Shown: one piece after another, positions 11,012 through 20,676 of the stretch
How positions within the stretch are numbered: the stretch's first letter is position 1
Layout of the letters: every line of letters begins with the position of its first letter
Source of the DNA: Doryteuthis pealeii
Lineage: Eukaryota > Mollusca > Cephalopoda > Myopsida > Loliginidae
Length of the DNA: 64,000 bases
Assembly: GCA_023376005.1 (NCBI GenBank)
Contig: CM042181.1
Coordinates: 23,555,549-23,619,548, forward strand
Reading direction: 5' to 3'
The notes under the pieces: model-generated
What the model saw: the letters and a program-made list of their open reading frames with translations, nothing else
Database searches by the model: none
What the model was told of the DNA's origin: nothing
Position numbers and translations under genes: made by a program

Positions 11012-11335
11012 CTAACATTGCTTAAAGGAACTTAGAGATGGGGCATTCACTATTGATGATGGTAGTTTATTCCATGTATTCACCACTCTGTTACTAAAAT
11101 AATTTTGTCTTGCATTTGCTTTACAACATTTTTTAAAGAGTTTTAATTTATGACCGCTGGTATTGATATTTTGAGCAATGTTTAATAGATCAAAGTTTGT
11201 TAAATAAAATCCATGTGTATATTTGTAAACTTCAATCATACCCCTTCTTGTATGTCGATAAACCAAACTTGGTAAGTCAATATTCCTAAGTCTTTCTTCA
11301 TACAAAAGGTTTTTTGTAGATTTGTCTTTGTGTTA
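11012..11335 (-). pseudogene. LINE relic, CR1/Jockey-type ORF2 C-terminus (copy 1)
   Basis: A minus-strand frame of about 97 codons carries YEERLRNIDLPSLVYRHTRR, GMIEVYKYTHGF, GHKLKLFKKC and NYFSNRVVNTWNKLPSSIVN. This is the conserved tail after the reverse transcriptase domain in CR1/Jockey-group retrotransposons. Only the last part of the ORF is present (5' truncated). In copy 2 (about 51,715-52,030) the same region carries single-base changes that break the frame, including one in the GHKLK region. It lies in the intron between exons D and E. Confidence 0.8.
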
Positions 11336-12296
11336 AATAATAAATTAGCTGTATCTATTATTGTTATATACCCACTTAGTCTGCTGGGTATATAAATAGT
11401 GAGAGAGAGAAAGAGAGACAGGTAGATAATGAGGGTTCTTACTTTTATCTACTCTGCTAGTCTACTTTGTCAGCCATTTCCTCATTGCTGATCTATCCAA
11501 ATTGTTTGGGCTCTTCTGTTGTTCTGTTCAGACCAGGTATCTGGTCATTTCTTGTTTTAATTAATACATGAGACTTGTTGTTTTTTTATTAGTCTTTATT
11601 AAAAACAACCCCAGCCCAAGTGTTCTTGAAACCATGCAGTTGAGAAATGGCATCTTCAGAGCTGACAATGTCTTCTCTAGGGGACTGTCTGGCCGCAACT
11701 AACTTAACTAAAATTAATTTCTGTTCACACACTTCTATTCATGTGTTTCAGAAGGGGTTAAGTCAAGGTTATTACCTGCCAATCATAATTATAACGGCCC
11801 CCATTGGTAATTTTCCACTCAGCTCCTATTATTTGAAATTTCCACAAATGTTGATTAAAAAATAACTACATTACTTACACAATTCATAGGCTCCTCATGA
11901 ATTATGTAACATTATTTTGAGAGTAGTTTATAATTGGCAAAAGTGAATTAGAAATTGTATTCAGAGATATTTAGGTCAAATGTGTGAGTAACAGGTGATG
12001 ACCCTGGGATCAATTTGATAACTTGGCTGGGATTTGATATTCTAAGTCATTTGACCAAAAAGTTCTAGAAGCTAGAAAAATCCTGGGGGTCAAACGAAAT
12101 GAATGAAACACATAAAGAAGAAGAAGAAAAAGAAGAAAATATTAGATGACAAAATTGGATCCATATGGATGAAAGAATGAAGTGAAGAAATGGATAACCA
12201 AGATAGAATATAAAGTAAGAAGATGAATATAAAAAAGTAAAATACATAACTTTATTACGATTTGGTGCTATGCTGGTTGAGCGAGCATGATAGTTG

Positions 12297-12545
12297 TTGT
12301 TGTTGGCATCCTTCTGTCTATGAGAGACTATGGAGTAGTGTCCAATTTTTTTTTTGGAGGGGGGGGGATACATGGCCTGGGTGGGTTAATATGGAGGATG
12401 AGATGTTGCCCAAGCAGCAAATCCCACACTGTCACTGTGATTCAAAGGAATGGTAAGAAGCCAATGCAGTTTGGCAGCGGTAGTGTTGCAGGAGTTGCTG
12501 AGTAGCACTGGATTTCAGAACCACACCACCTTAGGGACTCCAGCT
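12297..12545 (+). repeat. Dispersed repeat R4 (copy 1)
   Basis: Shares with 28,465-28,765 the blocks GAGTAGTGT, GCCTGGGTGGGTTAATATGG, GCAGCAAATCCC, TGTGATTCAAAGG and TAGCACTGGATTTCAG...CACACCACCT. Class unknown. Copy 2 is at 53,030-53,265. Flanking sequence from 11,400 to 12,296 holds a GA-rich run and an AAG tract that is longer in copy 2 (52,823-52,850). Confidence 0.6.
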
Positions 12546-12839
12546 CCTAATTTGTTTTTGAAGTTTACTCGCCTTTTTAATTAAAACAAACAAAATTATC
12601 AAGAATAATTTCCCTTAAACTACTTTAATATAAAAGAGCACAATAAATTAACCTTTTTTTTTTTCCAAAAATGGCAGCTAAATTATTCAGAAATAACATT
12701 TTTGTGAATAAGAAGTGAAACCACCTGTTTTTTATTTTACAAATTTTTCTTTTTAAACAGGATTCAGCTTTTGCTGTCCATCATATCCGATGATGACAGC
12801 ACGCGAATCATTTTCCTCCAATTTATTCGGTCTCTGGTT

Positions 12840-13090
12840 GCGTTTTTTTTAACTGCCTATGGGGATGTTAAAGTCCTTCAGGTTTCTCTTGATTTTGTCT
12901 TTGTACCTGAGTTTTGGTCTACTTATTCCACGTGATCCCTCTCTTAGTTGAGAGTACAGAATCTGCTTTGGTAGTCTGTCATCCCCAAGTTTGTTTAAGT
13001 GGCCAGCCCATCTCAGGTTGCACTGGACAAGTATGTTGTGCATGCCAGAGTGCCCAGTTCTCTTCAGGATGGTCCTATTTGAATAGGATA
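12840..13090 (-). pseudogene. LINE relic, ORF2 C-terminus with LRWAGH motif (copy 1)
   Basis: The minus-strand frame reads ILKRTGHSGMHNILVQCNLR, WAGHLNKLGDDRLPKQILYS, QLREGSRGISRPKLRYKDKI, KRNLKDFNIPIG. The LRWAGH..R..DDRLPKQ.LY pattern is the common C-terminal tail of a widespread invertebrate LINE group. The frame happens to stay open across the antisense of exon E, but only up to about 13,090 is retrotransposon. Its edge lies about 75 bp from the exon E acceptor. It is identical in copy 2 at 53,556-53,806. Confidence 0.78.
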
Positions 13091-13163
13091 AAATCCTGAT
13101 ATATCTCTCATTGCTTTCTATTGATTTAAATAATATAATCTTTTTTGTTTTTTGTTTTTTCAG

Positions 13164-13221
13164 ATTTGTCTTATCAATATATGACAAAAGATTTTCTGCC
13201 TCAGGATGAAAATAGTCAAAT
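13164..13221 (+). CDS. VCPIP1: VCPIP1-like exon E, 58-nt small exon (copy 1)
   Basis: A strong pyrimidine run ends in TTTTTTCAG|ATTTG, and the donor is TCAAAT|GTAAGT. Phase runs 1 to 2. It encodes about 19 residues: DLSYQYMTKDFLPQDENSQ. It was accepted because its phases are exactly those needed to join exons D and F, and because it is intact in both copies. Similarity to vertebrate VCPIP1 is weak here. A LINE relic in the opposite orientation ends about 75 bp upstream. Confidence 0.7.
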
Positions 13222-13679
13222 GTAAGTATATTGCTTCTTTTCTTTTCGTTACAGAAAATTATTTCTAACAATACATTAATATCATATATCCAAAAATTAT
13301 ATCAAAATCATATATCAATATCATATATAAAAAAAAAATTGTTGACATTGAATGACCCATGGGTTGATGTGCCATTAACAAAATTGAAAGCCATTGTCTT
13401 GCACTCTAACAATTTGTTTAAAACTAAAATTATTTACCTATAAACTATTCATTTACAAATTATATATATATATAATGATAATTGTGAAAAATTATGGAAA
13501 CATTTCACTTCACACCTGATGATGGCATTAAGTAGTGCAGAAAGTACTAGTGTAAGAACCTTCAGTGGATTTATTCACCAATTCCACCCTGATATAAAAA
13601 AAGATGGCCAGACAATTGGAAAGGATAGAAAAGAAGCTTGTCAAACAAGAATTGTCCACAGAGTTCAACAAAACATTCA

Positions 13680-13724
<45 letters not shown>

Positions 13725-13727
<3 letters not shown>

Positions 13728-14212
13728 GAGAAAAGTGGACAAACACGGGATGTTATGGAAACTGGATGTTTATTGTTGACGATGCAATGTTTCGGTCATT
13801 TCAACCATCATCAAGACTAAAGCCCTGTTCTAATCTGTTACTAAAAGCATATCTAAATAGATGGACAGAAAGATTAAAAAAAGAAATAAAACTCACACAT
13901 ATACAACTAATGACAAATCCAGCTCCCAAACACACATACTCATTCATTCTGACCCATCCCTTATCATCCAACATTCTGACCAAACACCTGCATTTCCATA
14001 TAACACTCCCCATTTAGAGGGAAGAAAATCCACTACCCATCCCCCAGCCACCCCTGACAACCTACTGTTTTTCACCATTCTGAAAATGTCCTTCATTGAA
14101 GCTAGAACTGTGCTTTGGTCCTGATGATGGTTGAAATGACCGAAACGTTGCATTGTCGACAATAAACATCCAGTTTCAATAACATCCCGTGTTTGTCCAC
14201 TTTTCTCCACAT
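13725..14212. repeat. Foldback element F1 with hammerhead-like arms (copy 1)
   Basis: Inverted arms of about 100 bp (TGTGGAGAAAAGTGGACAAA at 13,724 and its complement ending at 14,212) flank about 290 bp of unrelated sequence. The left side abuts (TA)n. The right side is followed by ATTGTCGGATTAACCTCC and then (TA)n. Each arm includes a GATGATGG...GACCGAAAC structure. Copy 2 is at 54,429-54,918. Confidence 0.88.
14118..14162 (+). ncRNA. Hammerhead-ribozyme-like motif in F1 right arm (candidate)
   Basis: Reads GTC|CTGATGA|T|GGTT-GAAAT-GACC|GAAAC and then GTTGCATTGTC|GAC. CTGATGA and GAAA match the hammerhead core; GGTT/GACC can form a 4-bp stem II; C-G closes a very short stem III before GTC; the GUC before the core can pair with GAC after the site as stem I. 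One extra base (T) after CTGATGA departs from the canonical core. Short stem III type I hammerheads are known in Penelope-like elements and retrozymes. Activity is untested. The left arm carries CTTGATGA instead. Confidence 0.4.
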
Positions 14213-14442
14213 ATTGTCGGATTAACCTCCTCACATTTCTCCCATATATATATATATATGTATATATAATGTGCATATAAAGATTTAGCATTAAATAACC
14301 CACAAGGGTTGATATGCCATTAAACAAAACCAAATTATTAACCATATTCTTTATCTACTCATTTTAACTTTCAATACAAATTTCATTGCTGTGTTTTGAA
14401 CTAAAAATTTTTTAATAAAGATTTTTTTTCTTCTCCTTTTAG

Positions 14443-14565
14443 TAACAGATTACGTTTGGTGAAAGCTGATGGCAAAATATGTTATCTAAATGGGGATGAG
14501 GTATCAACTCCCCAGGGCAGAAAATATCATTGTAATGGGATATTTTATAACAATCCGCCACAAAT
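14443..14565 (+). CDS. VCPIP1: VCPIP1-like exon F (copy 1)
   Basis: The acceptor is CCTTTTAG|TAACAG and the donor is CACAAAT|GTAAGT, phase 2 to 2, 41 codons' worth. The product contains NRLRLVKADGKICYLNGDE and RKYHCNGIFYNNPPQ. ADGKICYLNGD matches the GDGSIVYLDGD stretch of VCPIP1. Cysteines that flank this stretch in vertebrates, as I recall them, seem partly lost here, so any metal site may be degenerate. Sequence is identical in copy 2. Confidence 0.8.
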
Positions 14566-14702
14566 GTAAGTTTTATTTCCATTTTTTTACCTCCTCCTCC
14601 CTTCAATTCCATTATTTTTTAATACATTCTCTGAGAAAAGTTACATGATCACTAAATCTACTTTCTTTGTTACTATAACCTATTTAGCAGGTGTACTAGT
14701 AC

Positions 14703-14712
14703 ATATATATAT

Positions 14713-14747
<35 letters not shown>
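14703..14747. repeat. (TA)n microsatellite, length differs between copies
   Basis: About 22 TA units interrupted once (ATAATATAT) between ACTAGTACA and CATATGTACTAG, which themselves form an inverted repeat. Copy 2 at 55,409-55,441 is shorter and uninterrupted. Confidence 0.85.
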
Positions 14748-15057
14748 CATATGTACTAGCAAATATATGCACCCTCCATGTGCAAGTATTTTTAGTTTTA
14801 ATGTAATAAGATATATCAAATTAGAAAAGCTAATGAAACTAAATAAGAATGCATATAAAAAGATTTAAAACAGGGGTGTATAATAAAAAAATAGAACAAC
14901 TGAAATTTACTCTTCCATCACTCCCGTCTTTTATTGCTAAATTTTCCTAATTTAACTATTTAGTTAAAATAGGAAGTAAAGAATAAAATTACGGTTATTT
15001 TTTTCTTGTTAATGGATTTCTTTTAAGATTTTTGCTCATATTAATTAAGAGTGGGTA

Positions 15058-15305
15058 GTGGGGTGTCAATGGGTGTGTGGGTGGGGGTGTCAATGGGGTG
15101 TTGTGGGGGGTTGGGTGGGGTGTCAATGGGTGTGGGGTGGGTGTCAATGGGGTTTGGGTGGGGGTGTCAATGGGTGGGTGGGGGTGGGTGTCAATGGGGG
15201 TGTGGGTGGGGGTGTCAATGGGGGTGTGGGTGTGGGTGTCAATGGGGGTTTGGGTTGGGTGTCAATAGGGTGTGTGGTGGGGTGTCAATGGGGTGTGTGC
15301 TCTGG
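15058..15305 (+). repeat. G-rich 24-bp minisatellite, about 10 units (copy 1)
   Basis: Units of the form GGGTGTCAATGGGGTGTGGG recur about every 24 bp, each anchored by GTCAATGGG or GTCAATAGG. They lie on the sense strand in the intron between exons F and G. Repeated G3-G5 runs make G-quadruplex folding plausible in the transcript. Copy 2 has about 6 units. Confidence 0.9.
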
Positions 15306-15365
15306 TCCTATTGACATTTAATTAGATCAATCAAAATAAATGTATTTCTCTGAATTTTTAAAAAA

Positions 15366-15613
15366 TGAGGTTTGATAATTTGGATTATTTGGATTATTGT
15401 CTTCATCTTTATTGTTATCGGCACAACGTTTCAACTGATGCGCCCTTCAGCCTTCTTCAGGTACCAAAGTTCCGTGAAGGCACCCGATTATGAAAAGAAG
15501 GTTCCGAATCTGCCAAGAAATACCTAAAGAAGGCCGGAGGGCACATCGGCTGAAACGTTGTACAGATAACAATAAAAATGAGGATAATAGTCCTAATAAT
15601 CCAAATAATCCAA
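15366..15613. repeat. Foldback element F2 (copy 1, second)
   Basis: Arms share TTGGATTATTTGGATTATTG with its complement at the right end, and CTTCTTCAGGTACC/TACCTAAAGAAGG inside. On the minus strand the left arm gives CTGAAGA-A-GGCTG...CAGTT-GAAACGTTG. The right arm on the plus strand gives CTAAAGA-A-GGCC...GGCT-GAAACGTTG. Copy 2 is at about 55,962-56,209. Confidence 0.88.
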
Positions 15614-15679
15614 AATAAATATGTTCATTGTTTAGATTTTTTTGTCTCATAAAATGCCATTGTTTCTTGATTATTTCAG

Positions 15680-15801
15680 TTTGAAACTAAATCTGAAATG
15701 GAAAACTGTTGAAGTTTTTTGGTTTGAAAATGAAAGTGATCCTTCATTAAACAGTAATGCCTTTTTAATTGGACAACAATTGGTACGGGAACATTTCCCA
15801 G
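15680..15801 (+). CDS. VCPIP1: VCPIP1-like exon G (copy 1)
   Basis: The acceptor is TTATTTCAG|TTTGAA and the donor is TTCCCAG|GTAATA, phase 2 to 1. It reads LKLNLKWKTVEVFWFENESD followed by PSLNSNAFLIGQQLVREHFP. The pattern VxWFxxESDxSLNSN...L..HFPG is the clearest VCPIP1 signature in the window. It is identical in copy 2. The upstream intron holds a G-rich minisatellite and a foldback element. Confidence 0.9.
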
Positions 15802-15888
15802 GTAATAATAACTTTGATTTATTTTGATTGCATTTTGACCCCACCCACACGGGCAGGGTCATTTTAAAAAATTTCAATTAAAATTTTT

Positions 15889-16133
15889 TTTAGCTTAGTC
15901 GGTAGAGTGTCTGATTAGGAAACACAAGGTTCCTGGTTTGATACCGACCCTCGCCAACTCAGCGTATGAGTAGCACAGGGATCTGTGCGGTAAAGTAAGG
16001 AGCTGATGGTAGGTGTGGCACACCACCTCAGATACAAAAACAATCTCCTTGGTGTAGCACTATTGAAAAGGGATAGACTCCCTCGCTGACTGGCTGATAC
16101 CAACTTTAGTCCACCCTGTTGACTTTACTTTTA
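15889..16133 (+). repeat. tRNA-head SINE S1 (copy 1, a)
   Basis: Head TAGCTTAGTCGGTAGAGTGT and box B-like GGTTCCTGGTTTGATACC, then GAGTAGCACAGGGATCTGTG, CAATCTCCTTGGTGTAGC and GATAGACTCCCTCGCTGACT, ending in TTTACTTTTACTTAC. The 3' end is followed by a fragment like SINE S2's tail (AACCCAGTCTGCCCTGTTATT). Copy 2 is at 56,490-56,733. Confidence 0.8.
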
Positions 16134-16904
16134 CTTACAGCTGGTTTGAATTCGGTTTCCTTTTTAGATTGGTTGCCTAACCAAGACTAAAGAACCCAGT
16201 CTGCCCTGTTATTCTTTCTGGCATATCCAAATGTCAACTCCCTTGGTCTCCCAAACATTGAGCTCTTTCTAACTGCCTTCCTCAAGGTGGCTGTTGATTG
16301 GTCAATGCAAATTATCAACTAGTACCACAGTTGATCTTCTCCAAACAACTAATTTATTAAGGGGAGATAACTCAGTTATCCTAACAATCGCCCCTGCTTT
16401 GGTCTTTTCATGTGTTAATCTATTCCAAAGCTTCCACAAGGGAATCTAGGCATACACCTCTCTTAGTCAATATGGTGGGCCAACTCGACCCAGGATATTC
16501 CATGGATCTCCTTTTGTTCGATCATGTCCTTGAGAACAGATATATTGTGACGTCTCCCAAACACTGAACTTAAATAGGCAGCTCTCTCTCTCTAACTGCC
16601 TTCCTCAAGGTGGCTATTGATTGGTCAATGCAAATTATCAACTAATACCACAGTTGATCTTCTCCAAACAACCAATTTATTAAGGGGAGATAACTCAGTT
16701 AGGCTAACATGTCCTACTATTTACTCATAGTTGAGAAGAGATGGATTGATGCCTTTCACAAGGGCATTAGGTGCAAAGTCCATGATTTTGAATTTGTGTC
16801 ACCAATTCCATTTTCGATAACTATTATACTAATCTTTTTGTAAATAAGAAACTCAAAGAAATTATAGTTAAGTGTTAATTTAATCTACTTTACTGATGAT
16901 AAAG

Positions 16905-17165
16905 GGCTGGTTTAGCTCAGTCGGTAGAGTGTTTGGCTGGGAACCTCAAGGTTCCTGGTGCAATACCAACCCTCGACAACTCATTGTATGAGTAGCACAG
17001 GGATCTGTGCGGTAAAGTGAGGAGCTGACGGTAGGTGTAGTGTTCCATCTCAGATGCTAAAAAAAACAATCTCCTTGGTCTAGTGCTAGTGAAAAGGGGA
17101 TAGACTCCCTTGCTGTATGGCTGATACCGACTCTAGGCCTCCCCAACGATTTTACCTACTTACTT
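16905..17165 (+). repeat. tRNA-head SINE S1 (copy 1, b)
   Basis: The best preserved S1 head: GGCTGGTTTAGCTCAGTCGG then TAGAGTGTTTGGCTGGGAAC, CAAGGTTCCTGGTGCAATAC. The anticodon arm and acceptor pairing are not intact enough for a tRNA gene. It ends in the TTTACCTACTTACTTACTGATGATAAA tail. Copy 2 is at 57,514-57,775. Before it, 16,230-16,700 holds a local duplication of GCCTTCCTCAAGGTGGCT and GGGGAGATAACTCAGTTA segments. Confidence 0.8.
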
Positions 17166-17182
17166 ACTGATGATAAAAAAAC

Positions 17183-17438
17183 AGGGGGTGGTTTAGCTCA
17201 GTCAGTAGAGCATCTGCGCAGGAACCACAAGATTTCAGGATCATACCAGCCCTCACCAAATCATTGGATGAGTAGCACAGTTTGATCTGTGCAGTAAAGT
17301 TGAGAGCTGATGATAGGTGTGGTGCTCCACATCGGACACAAAAACAATCACCTTGGTCTAGTGCTAGTGAAAAGGGGATAGACTTCCTCGCCAATTGGCT
17401 GATACTAACAATATAGCCACTCTGTCTACTTTACTTTA
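17183..17438 (+). repeat. tRNA-head SINE S1 (copy 1, c)
   Basis: A third S1 unit only about 20 bp after the previous one, head GGGTGGTTTAGCTCAGTCAG. The adjacent placement and the shared GATGATAAA junction suggest an insertion into the tail of the earlier element. Copy 2 is at 57,793-58,047. Confidence 0.8.
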
Positions 17439-17662
17439 TTGATGCTAAAGTCTATGGAAATTGTTTCCTGTCAGATGTGGATTATCTAATTTATTTTAAA
17501 AAAAGAGAAAGATTTTTCTGCTAGTTACTTCTCACATTGTTTTTAGGTATTCATTTTTTTCTTGTCTTTTCTTCTTGATCCAGTGTTAATTGTTTTTTTT
17601 TACTGTCAGGTGGGGGATGACTAGCAGATGCTTATGTGTGTGTGTGTGTGTCAGTCAGTGTG

Positions 17663-17985
17663 CAGTGATGCTGATAGCTTTTTAATTTAGTGCATTCTGG
17701 GATTAAATTAACACTTAACTTTTATCATCAGTAAGTAAGTAGGTAGATTGATTTAAATGAGTCCCCAAAAATTTGATGGGTCTTAACTAAAGTTCCTTTA
17801 TAGATTATAGTTTTTATTTATGAACAACTAAAGCTGTCTAACCTCTACCTTATACCCCATAGCGTGTAATTCATTTCCAAGAAAATATTGAAATGTATTT
17901 ACAGTTAGCTGGAAATGGTGGAGGAAGAAAAAAACCTACTGGGACTAATGGATACAATTTTACTGTGTCCTTTGAATTATTTTGA
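17663..17985 (+). repeat. Dispersed repeat R3 (copy 1)
   Basis: About 300 bp homologous to 727-995 and 63,360-63,590. It follows a short (GT)n of about 8 units; in copy 2 that run is about 23 units (58,243-58,288). The sequence from 17,990 to 18,723 is the rest of the intron before exon H, with nothing recognised except a short CCGACTCTGTCGAGTCGG hairpin at about 18,463-18,480. Confidence 0.65.
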
Positions 17986-18723
17986 ATTAGGTATAATTAC
18001 TGTAGGGACCGTTGTTGTTTGGTGAGTGTGTGGTTGAAGAGTTGAAGAAGATCCGAGTTTTGATCCCCACAATTTAAAGGTATAAGACTACGGAAATTTA
18101 GTTTCCATAGAAAACAAAGGAAGAAGATTAAATTGATAAAAGAAACAAACTTTATATACATTAATTTACAATTGGTATATTCAATTGTTCTTTTAGTGAT
18201 GTTGCCGACTGTATGTGTCTGTACGTAGTTGTGTGTGACAAGTGTTGTTTATATTTGTGCGATTAATTGTGTCAACATTGTAGCAGTTTTGTCTGTGATT
18301 GAAACTTGTGATTGAAATTTGTTGTTGAGCGAGATAGAGAGAGAAAATTGGAAACGAAAATACAAGACCAACCTGATATATCATTTTGTGTCTTCTGGCA
18401 GTGACTTCTCCCTATTGTGTCGATGTTGGGGGAGAACTTTCTGTCGAGTTAGGAGTATCAGCTCCGACTCTGTCGAGTCGGGTAGAGCGTAGGCTCCCAC
18501 TGTCTGTTGTTTTTCAGCTCTATGGGCCTTTTTATGATTTTCTTTTTGTCATTGTCTACGTAATCATTAAGCTAAAATATTCATCAAATATCAGGTGATT
18601 TGGAATGATACAATATCGAATGAATTCCGATGGCGTACATATTTTTGAGTGTGTGTGTATTTGTGCTATTAAATAATTCTGTAATTAATAACACTTCATC
18701 ATTTTTTTCTTTCTTTGTGGCAG

Positions 18724-18842
18724 GAGAATTTAACACTGCACCACTTTTGACTTCTCTTGTCGATCAAATTCTTGAATTGACAAAAACTAAAGATGCTGCT
18801 GCTCAACCCCAGGCTGATAAGATGACTAAAAAAAGTTTTTGT
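18724..18842 (+). CDS. VCPIP1: VCPIP1-like exon H (copy 1)
   Basis: The acceptor is TGTGGCAG|GAGAAT and the donor is TTTTTGT|GTGAGT, phase 1 to 0. It completes the glycine of HFPGEF and continues NTAPLLTSLVDQILELTKTK then DAAAQPQADKMTKKSFC. The HFPGEF junction is conserved in VCPIP1, and the rest is a predicted helix leading into low-complexity sequence. Copy 2 differs by A to E and D to N near the start. The following sequence reads on 15 codons to a stop, so an unspliced readout would truncate here. Confidence 0.82.
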
Positions 18843-19334
18843 GTGAGTATCAACTATTCTAGTAAATTTTGTTAAGACACCAAAGCCTGTGCCTTGTTCT
18901 TTAAATTCCATTATTTGATACTAGCAGTGGCTACTCAGTGTCGCCTGGGTAGAGGGAGATTTTTAAAAGTTAGTTCCGCAGATCCATTATTACTGAATCG
19001 CGAGTTGAATCCTCGTGTGGTGTCCCATTCCTATGTAAAAAAAAAATAGACCTTGCATTGATCCAGCTGCTCTGAAAAGAAATGTTAATGTCTACTATCT
19101 AAAATATTAAATGAAAAAAAATTCCATGCTGTTATCATTCAAATTTTATTTTCTAATTATCTTCACAAATATAAATCAAATGTCTATTATTTTTGCTCAA
19201 GAACCAAGCCCTGGTGATATTTAATTTGTATATATATATATTTACTTTGTCATTGTCTTATTTTTTAAGTTTTCTCCAGACACACAGATTAATGCAATTG
19301 CCCTTTATATATGTTAATTAAAATTTTATATTTT

Positions 19335-19490
19335 CGTGTTAAAACATTCAGTTGTATCAATTATAACAAATTTGTATTTTCCGTGTAGATTTACGGTGAA
19401 ATGAAAATGACCAACCGAAACATGCAGATTCCTCAAAGTGAAACAAAAAAGGGGAGGTTACTTTCATTTATGTAGCTAATGTTCAGATTA
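19335..19490 (+). repeat. Single arm of foldback F4 (copy 1)
   Basis: Shares ATATTTTCGTGTTAAAACAT, GTGTAGATTTACGGTGAAAT and GGGAGGTTACTTTCATTTAT with the complete foldback at 25,410-25,740. Copy 2 is at about 59,965-60,125. Between exon H and this arm (18,843-19,334) no feature was recognised. Confidence 0.7.
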
Positions 19491-19725
19491 CCAAAGAAAT
19501 TATGTATTGGGAGAATAAAATCAAAAGATGTTAAAAGGAATTAATTTTTGCCGTTATCCTTATCAAAATCAGAAGGAATGAAGTAGAAATATTCACCCCC
19601 AAATCTGGGTGAAAATAAGTGGAAGTGTGTGTGTGTGGGGGGGGGAGAAATAGTAGAAAAATGGGTGATGAAAAGAAGTGAATTTGTCTTTTTTTAAAAT
19701 TATTTTCTTTTTATTTAATTTTCAG

Positions 19726-19812
19726 CCTGAATTAGAATCAGATGAAGCTGCTAAACACTCAAGGCCAATGGTTGATGAGCACCAGCAGTCTGAACAGATC
19801 GACTCACAAATA
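19726..19812 (+). CDS. VCPIP1: VCPIP1-like exon I (copy 1)
   Basis: The acceptor is TAATTTTCAG|CCTGAA. The chosen donor, CAAATA|GTAAAA, is weaker than the others. It is 87 nt, phase 0 to 0, 29 codons: PELESDEAAKHSRPMVDEHQ then QSEQIDSQI. The sequence is acidic and polar, as expected of a linker. Repeat R1 (minus orientation) starts about 30 bp after the donor, so a frame read past it enters repeat sequence. Family similarity is weak; the call rests on splice sites, phase and preservation in both copies. Confidence 0.68.
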
Positions 19813-19841
19813 GTAAAAACCATTTCCATATTTGATTTGAT

Positions 19842-20625
19842 TTGTTTTACGGCATATCAACTTCGGTGGGTTATTTAACTCTTAATGTCCTATACCACCT
19901 CATTCCACCCGGCCGGAAGTCACATTTATTTTCATAATCTACCCCAAATTATAGCCTTTATTTAAATGTATTATTAAAAAAATTTAGACGTCTTTAATTT
20001 AAGGGAAATAACAGGTAAGTTTTAATGAAACAGCCATTTTTAGACATTTTTGATAAATGATTATAGGTATTGGGCTCTGGACTTAGAAAATTCTCAACAG
20101 GATGTTAAGAGTTAATGACGACAAAGTTTTAAAATAAATTCATTCTTAATGGACACTCAATTTTTTTTTTATTAACACATTTTTCTATTTAACCCATAGA
20201 TGGGACCCTAACAGGTACTACCACTCCGGGTCAGAGTAGACCTAGGAGCAATGGTGAAGAAGGGGTGCTCCACTTTCCCCAGACCTCCAGAACTAGAACC
20301 TCACCATCAGATAGAGTTTAATATCATTCCCAGAACATGAAGACCCTCAGTCACTGCCTTCCAGCACATATATGATACAAAGGATTGAGACTTGCCAGAA
20401 AGGCAATAGGGTTGGGACAATTATATAGGTGCTAGGGCTTGATGTGACCAGCTGATTGATCAGAGGGGGCCTCTCTGACCGCCCGTCTAGCCTAAGTGGA
20501 GTGTTGCATGTCATGGACTGCCCATCACCAGGATTCCATCCATAAGCACCATTTCTATGTTGCTGAAACTTTGTAGATGTATAACTATAGTTCACCCCCC
20601 ACTCTAAATCACCTTCTTTCCTCAA
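19842..20625 (-). repeat. Repeat R1, minus strand, with nested MITE (copy 1)
   Basis: Starts GTTTTACGGCATATCAACTT just after exon I, is split by a TTAA-flanked MITE, then resumes GACAAAGTTTTAAAATAAAT through CTACCACTCCGGGTCAGAG, AACCTCACCATCAGATAGAG and CATCAAGCCCTAGCACC-type sequence. Copy 2 is at about 60,481-61,262. Confidence 0.75.
19879..20111. mobile_element. piggyBac-type MITE, TTAA target site (copy 1, a)
   Basis: Bounded by TTAA on both sides (19,875-19,878 and 20,112-20,115) with ends CTCTTAATGTCCTATA and ...GGATGTTAAGAG. About 233 bp, no coding frame. A TTAA duplication with short inverted ends is characteristic of the piggyBac superfamily. It interrupts repeat R1. Confidence 0.7.
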
Positions 20626-20676
20626 TTAAGTTTTACATACAGGTTTCTTCAGAGATTTTATTAAGAACTAGCTTAA

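Noticed and set aside
12849..13271. 140-codon minus-strand frame as one protein (also 53,565-53,987)
   Set aside because: Only the C-terminal ~80 codons are LINE-derived; the rest is the antisense of exon E and intron that happens to lack stops.
15051..15321. Gly/Trp/Val-rich repeat protein
   Set aside because: All three plus-strand frames are open only because the minisatellite unit lacks stops; the array is intronic and varies in length between copies.
16905..17440. tRNA genes at the GTTTAGCTCAGTCGGTAGAG motifs
   Set aside because: Box A and box B are recognisable, but acceptor and anticodon stems do not pair, and each is followed by the same ~170-bp body found in many copies. They are SINE heads.
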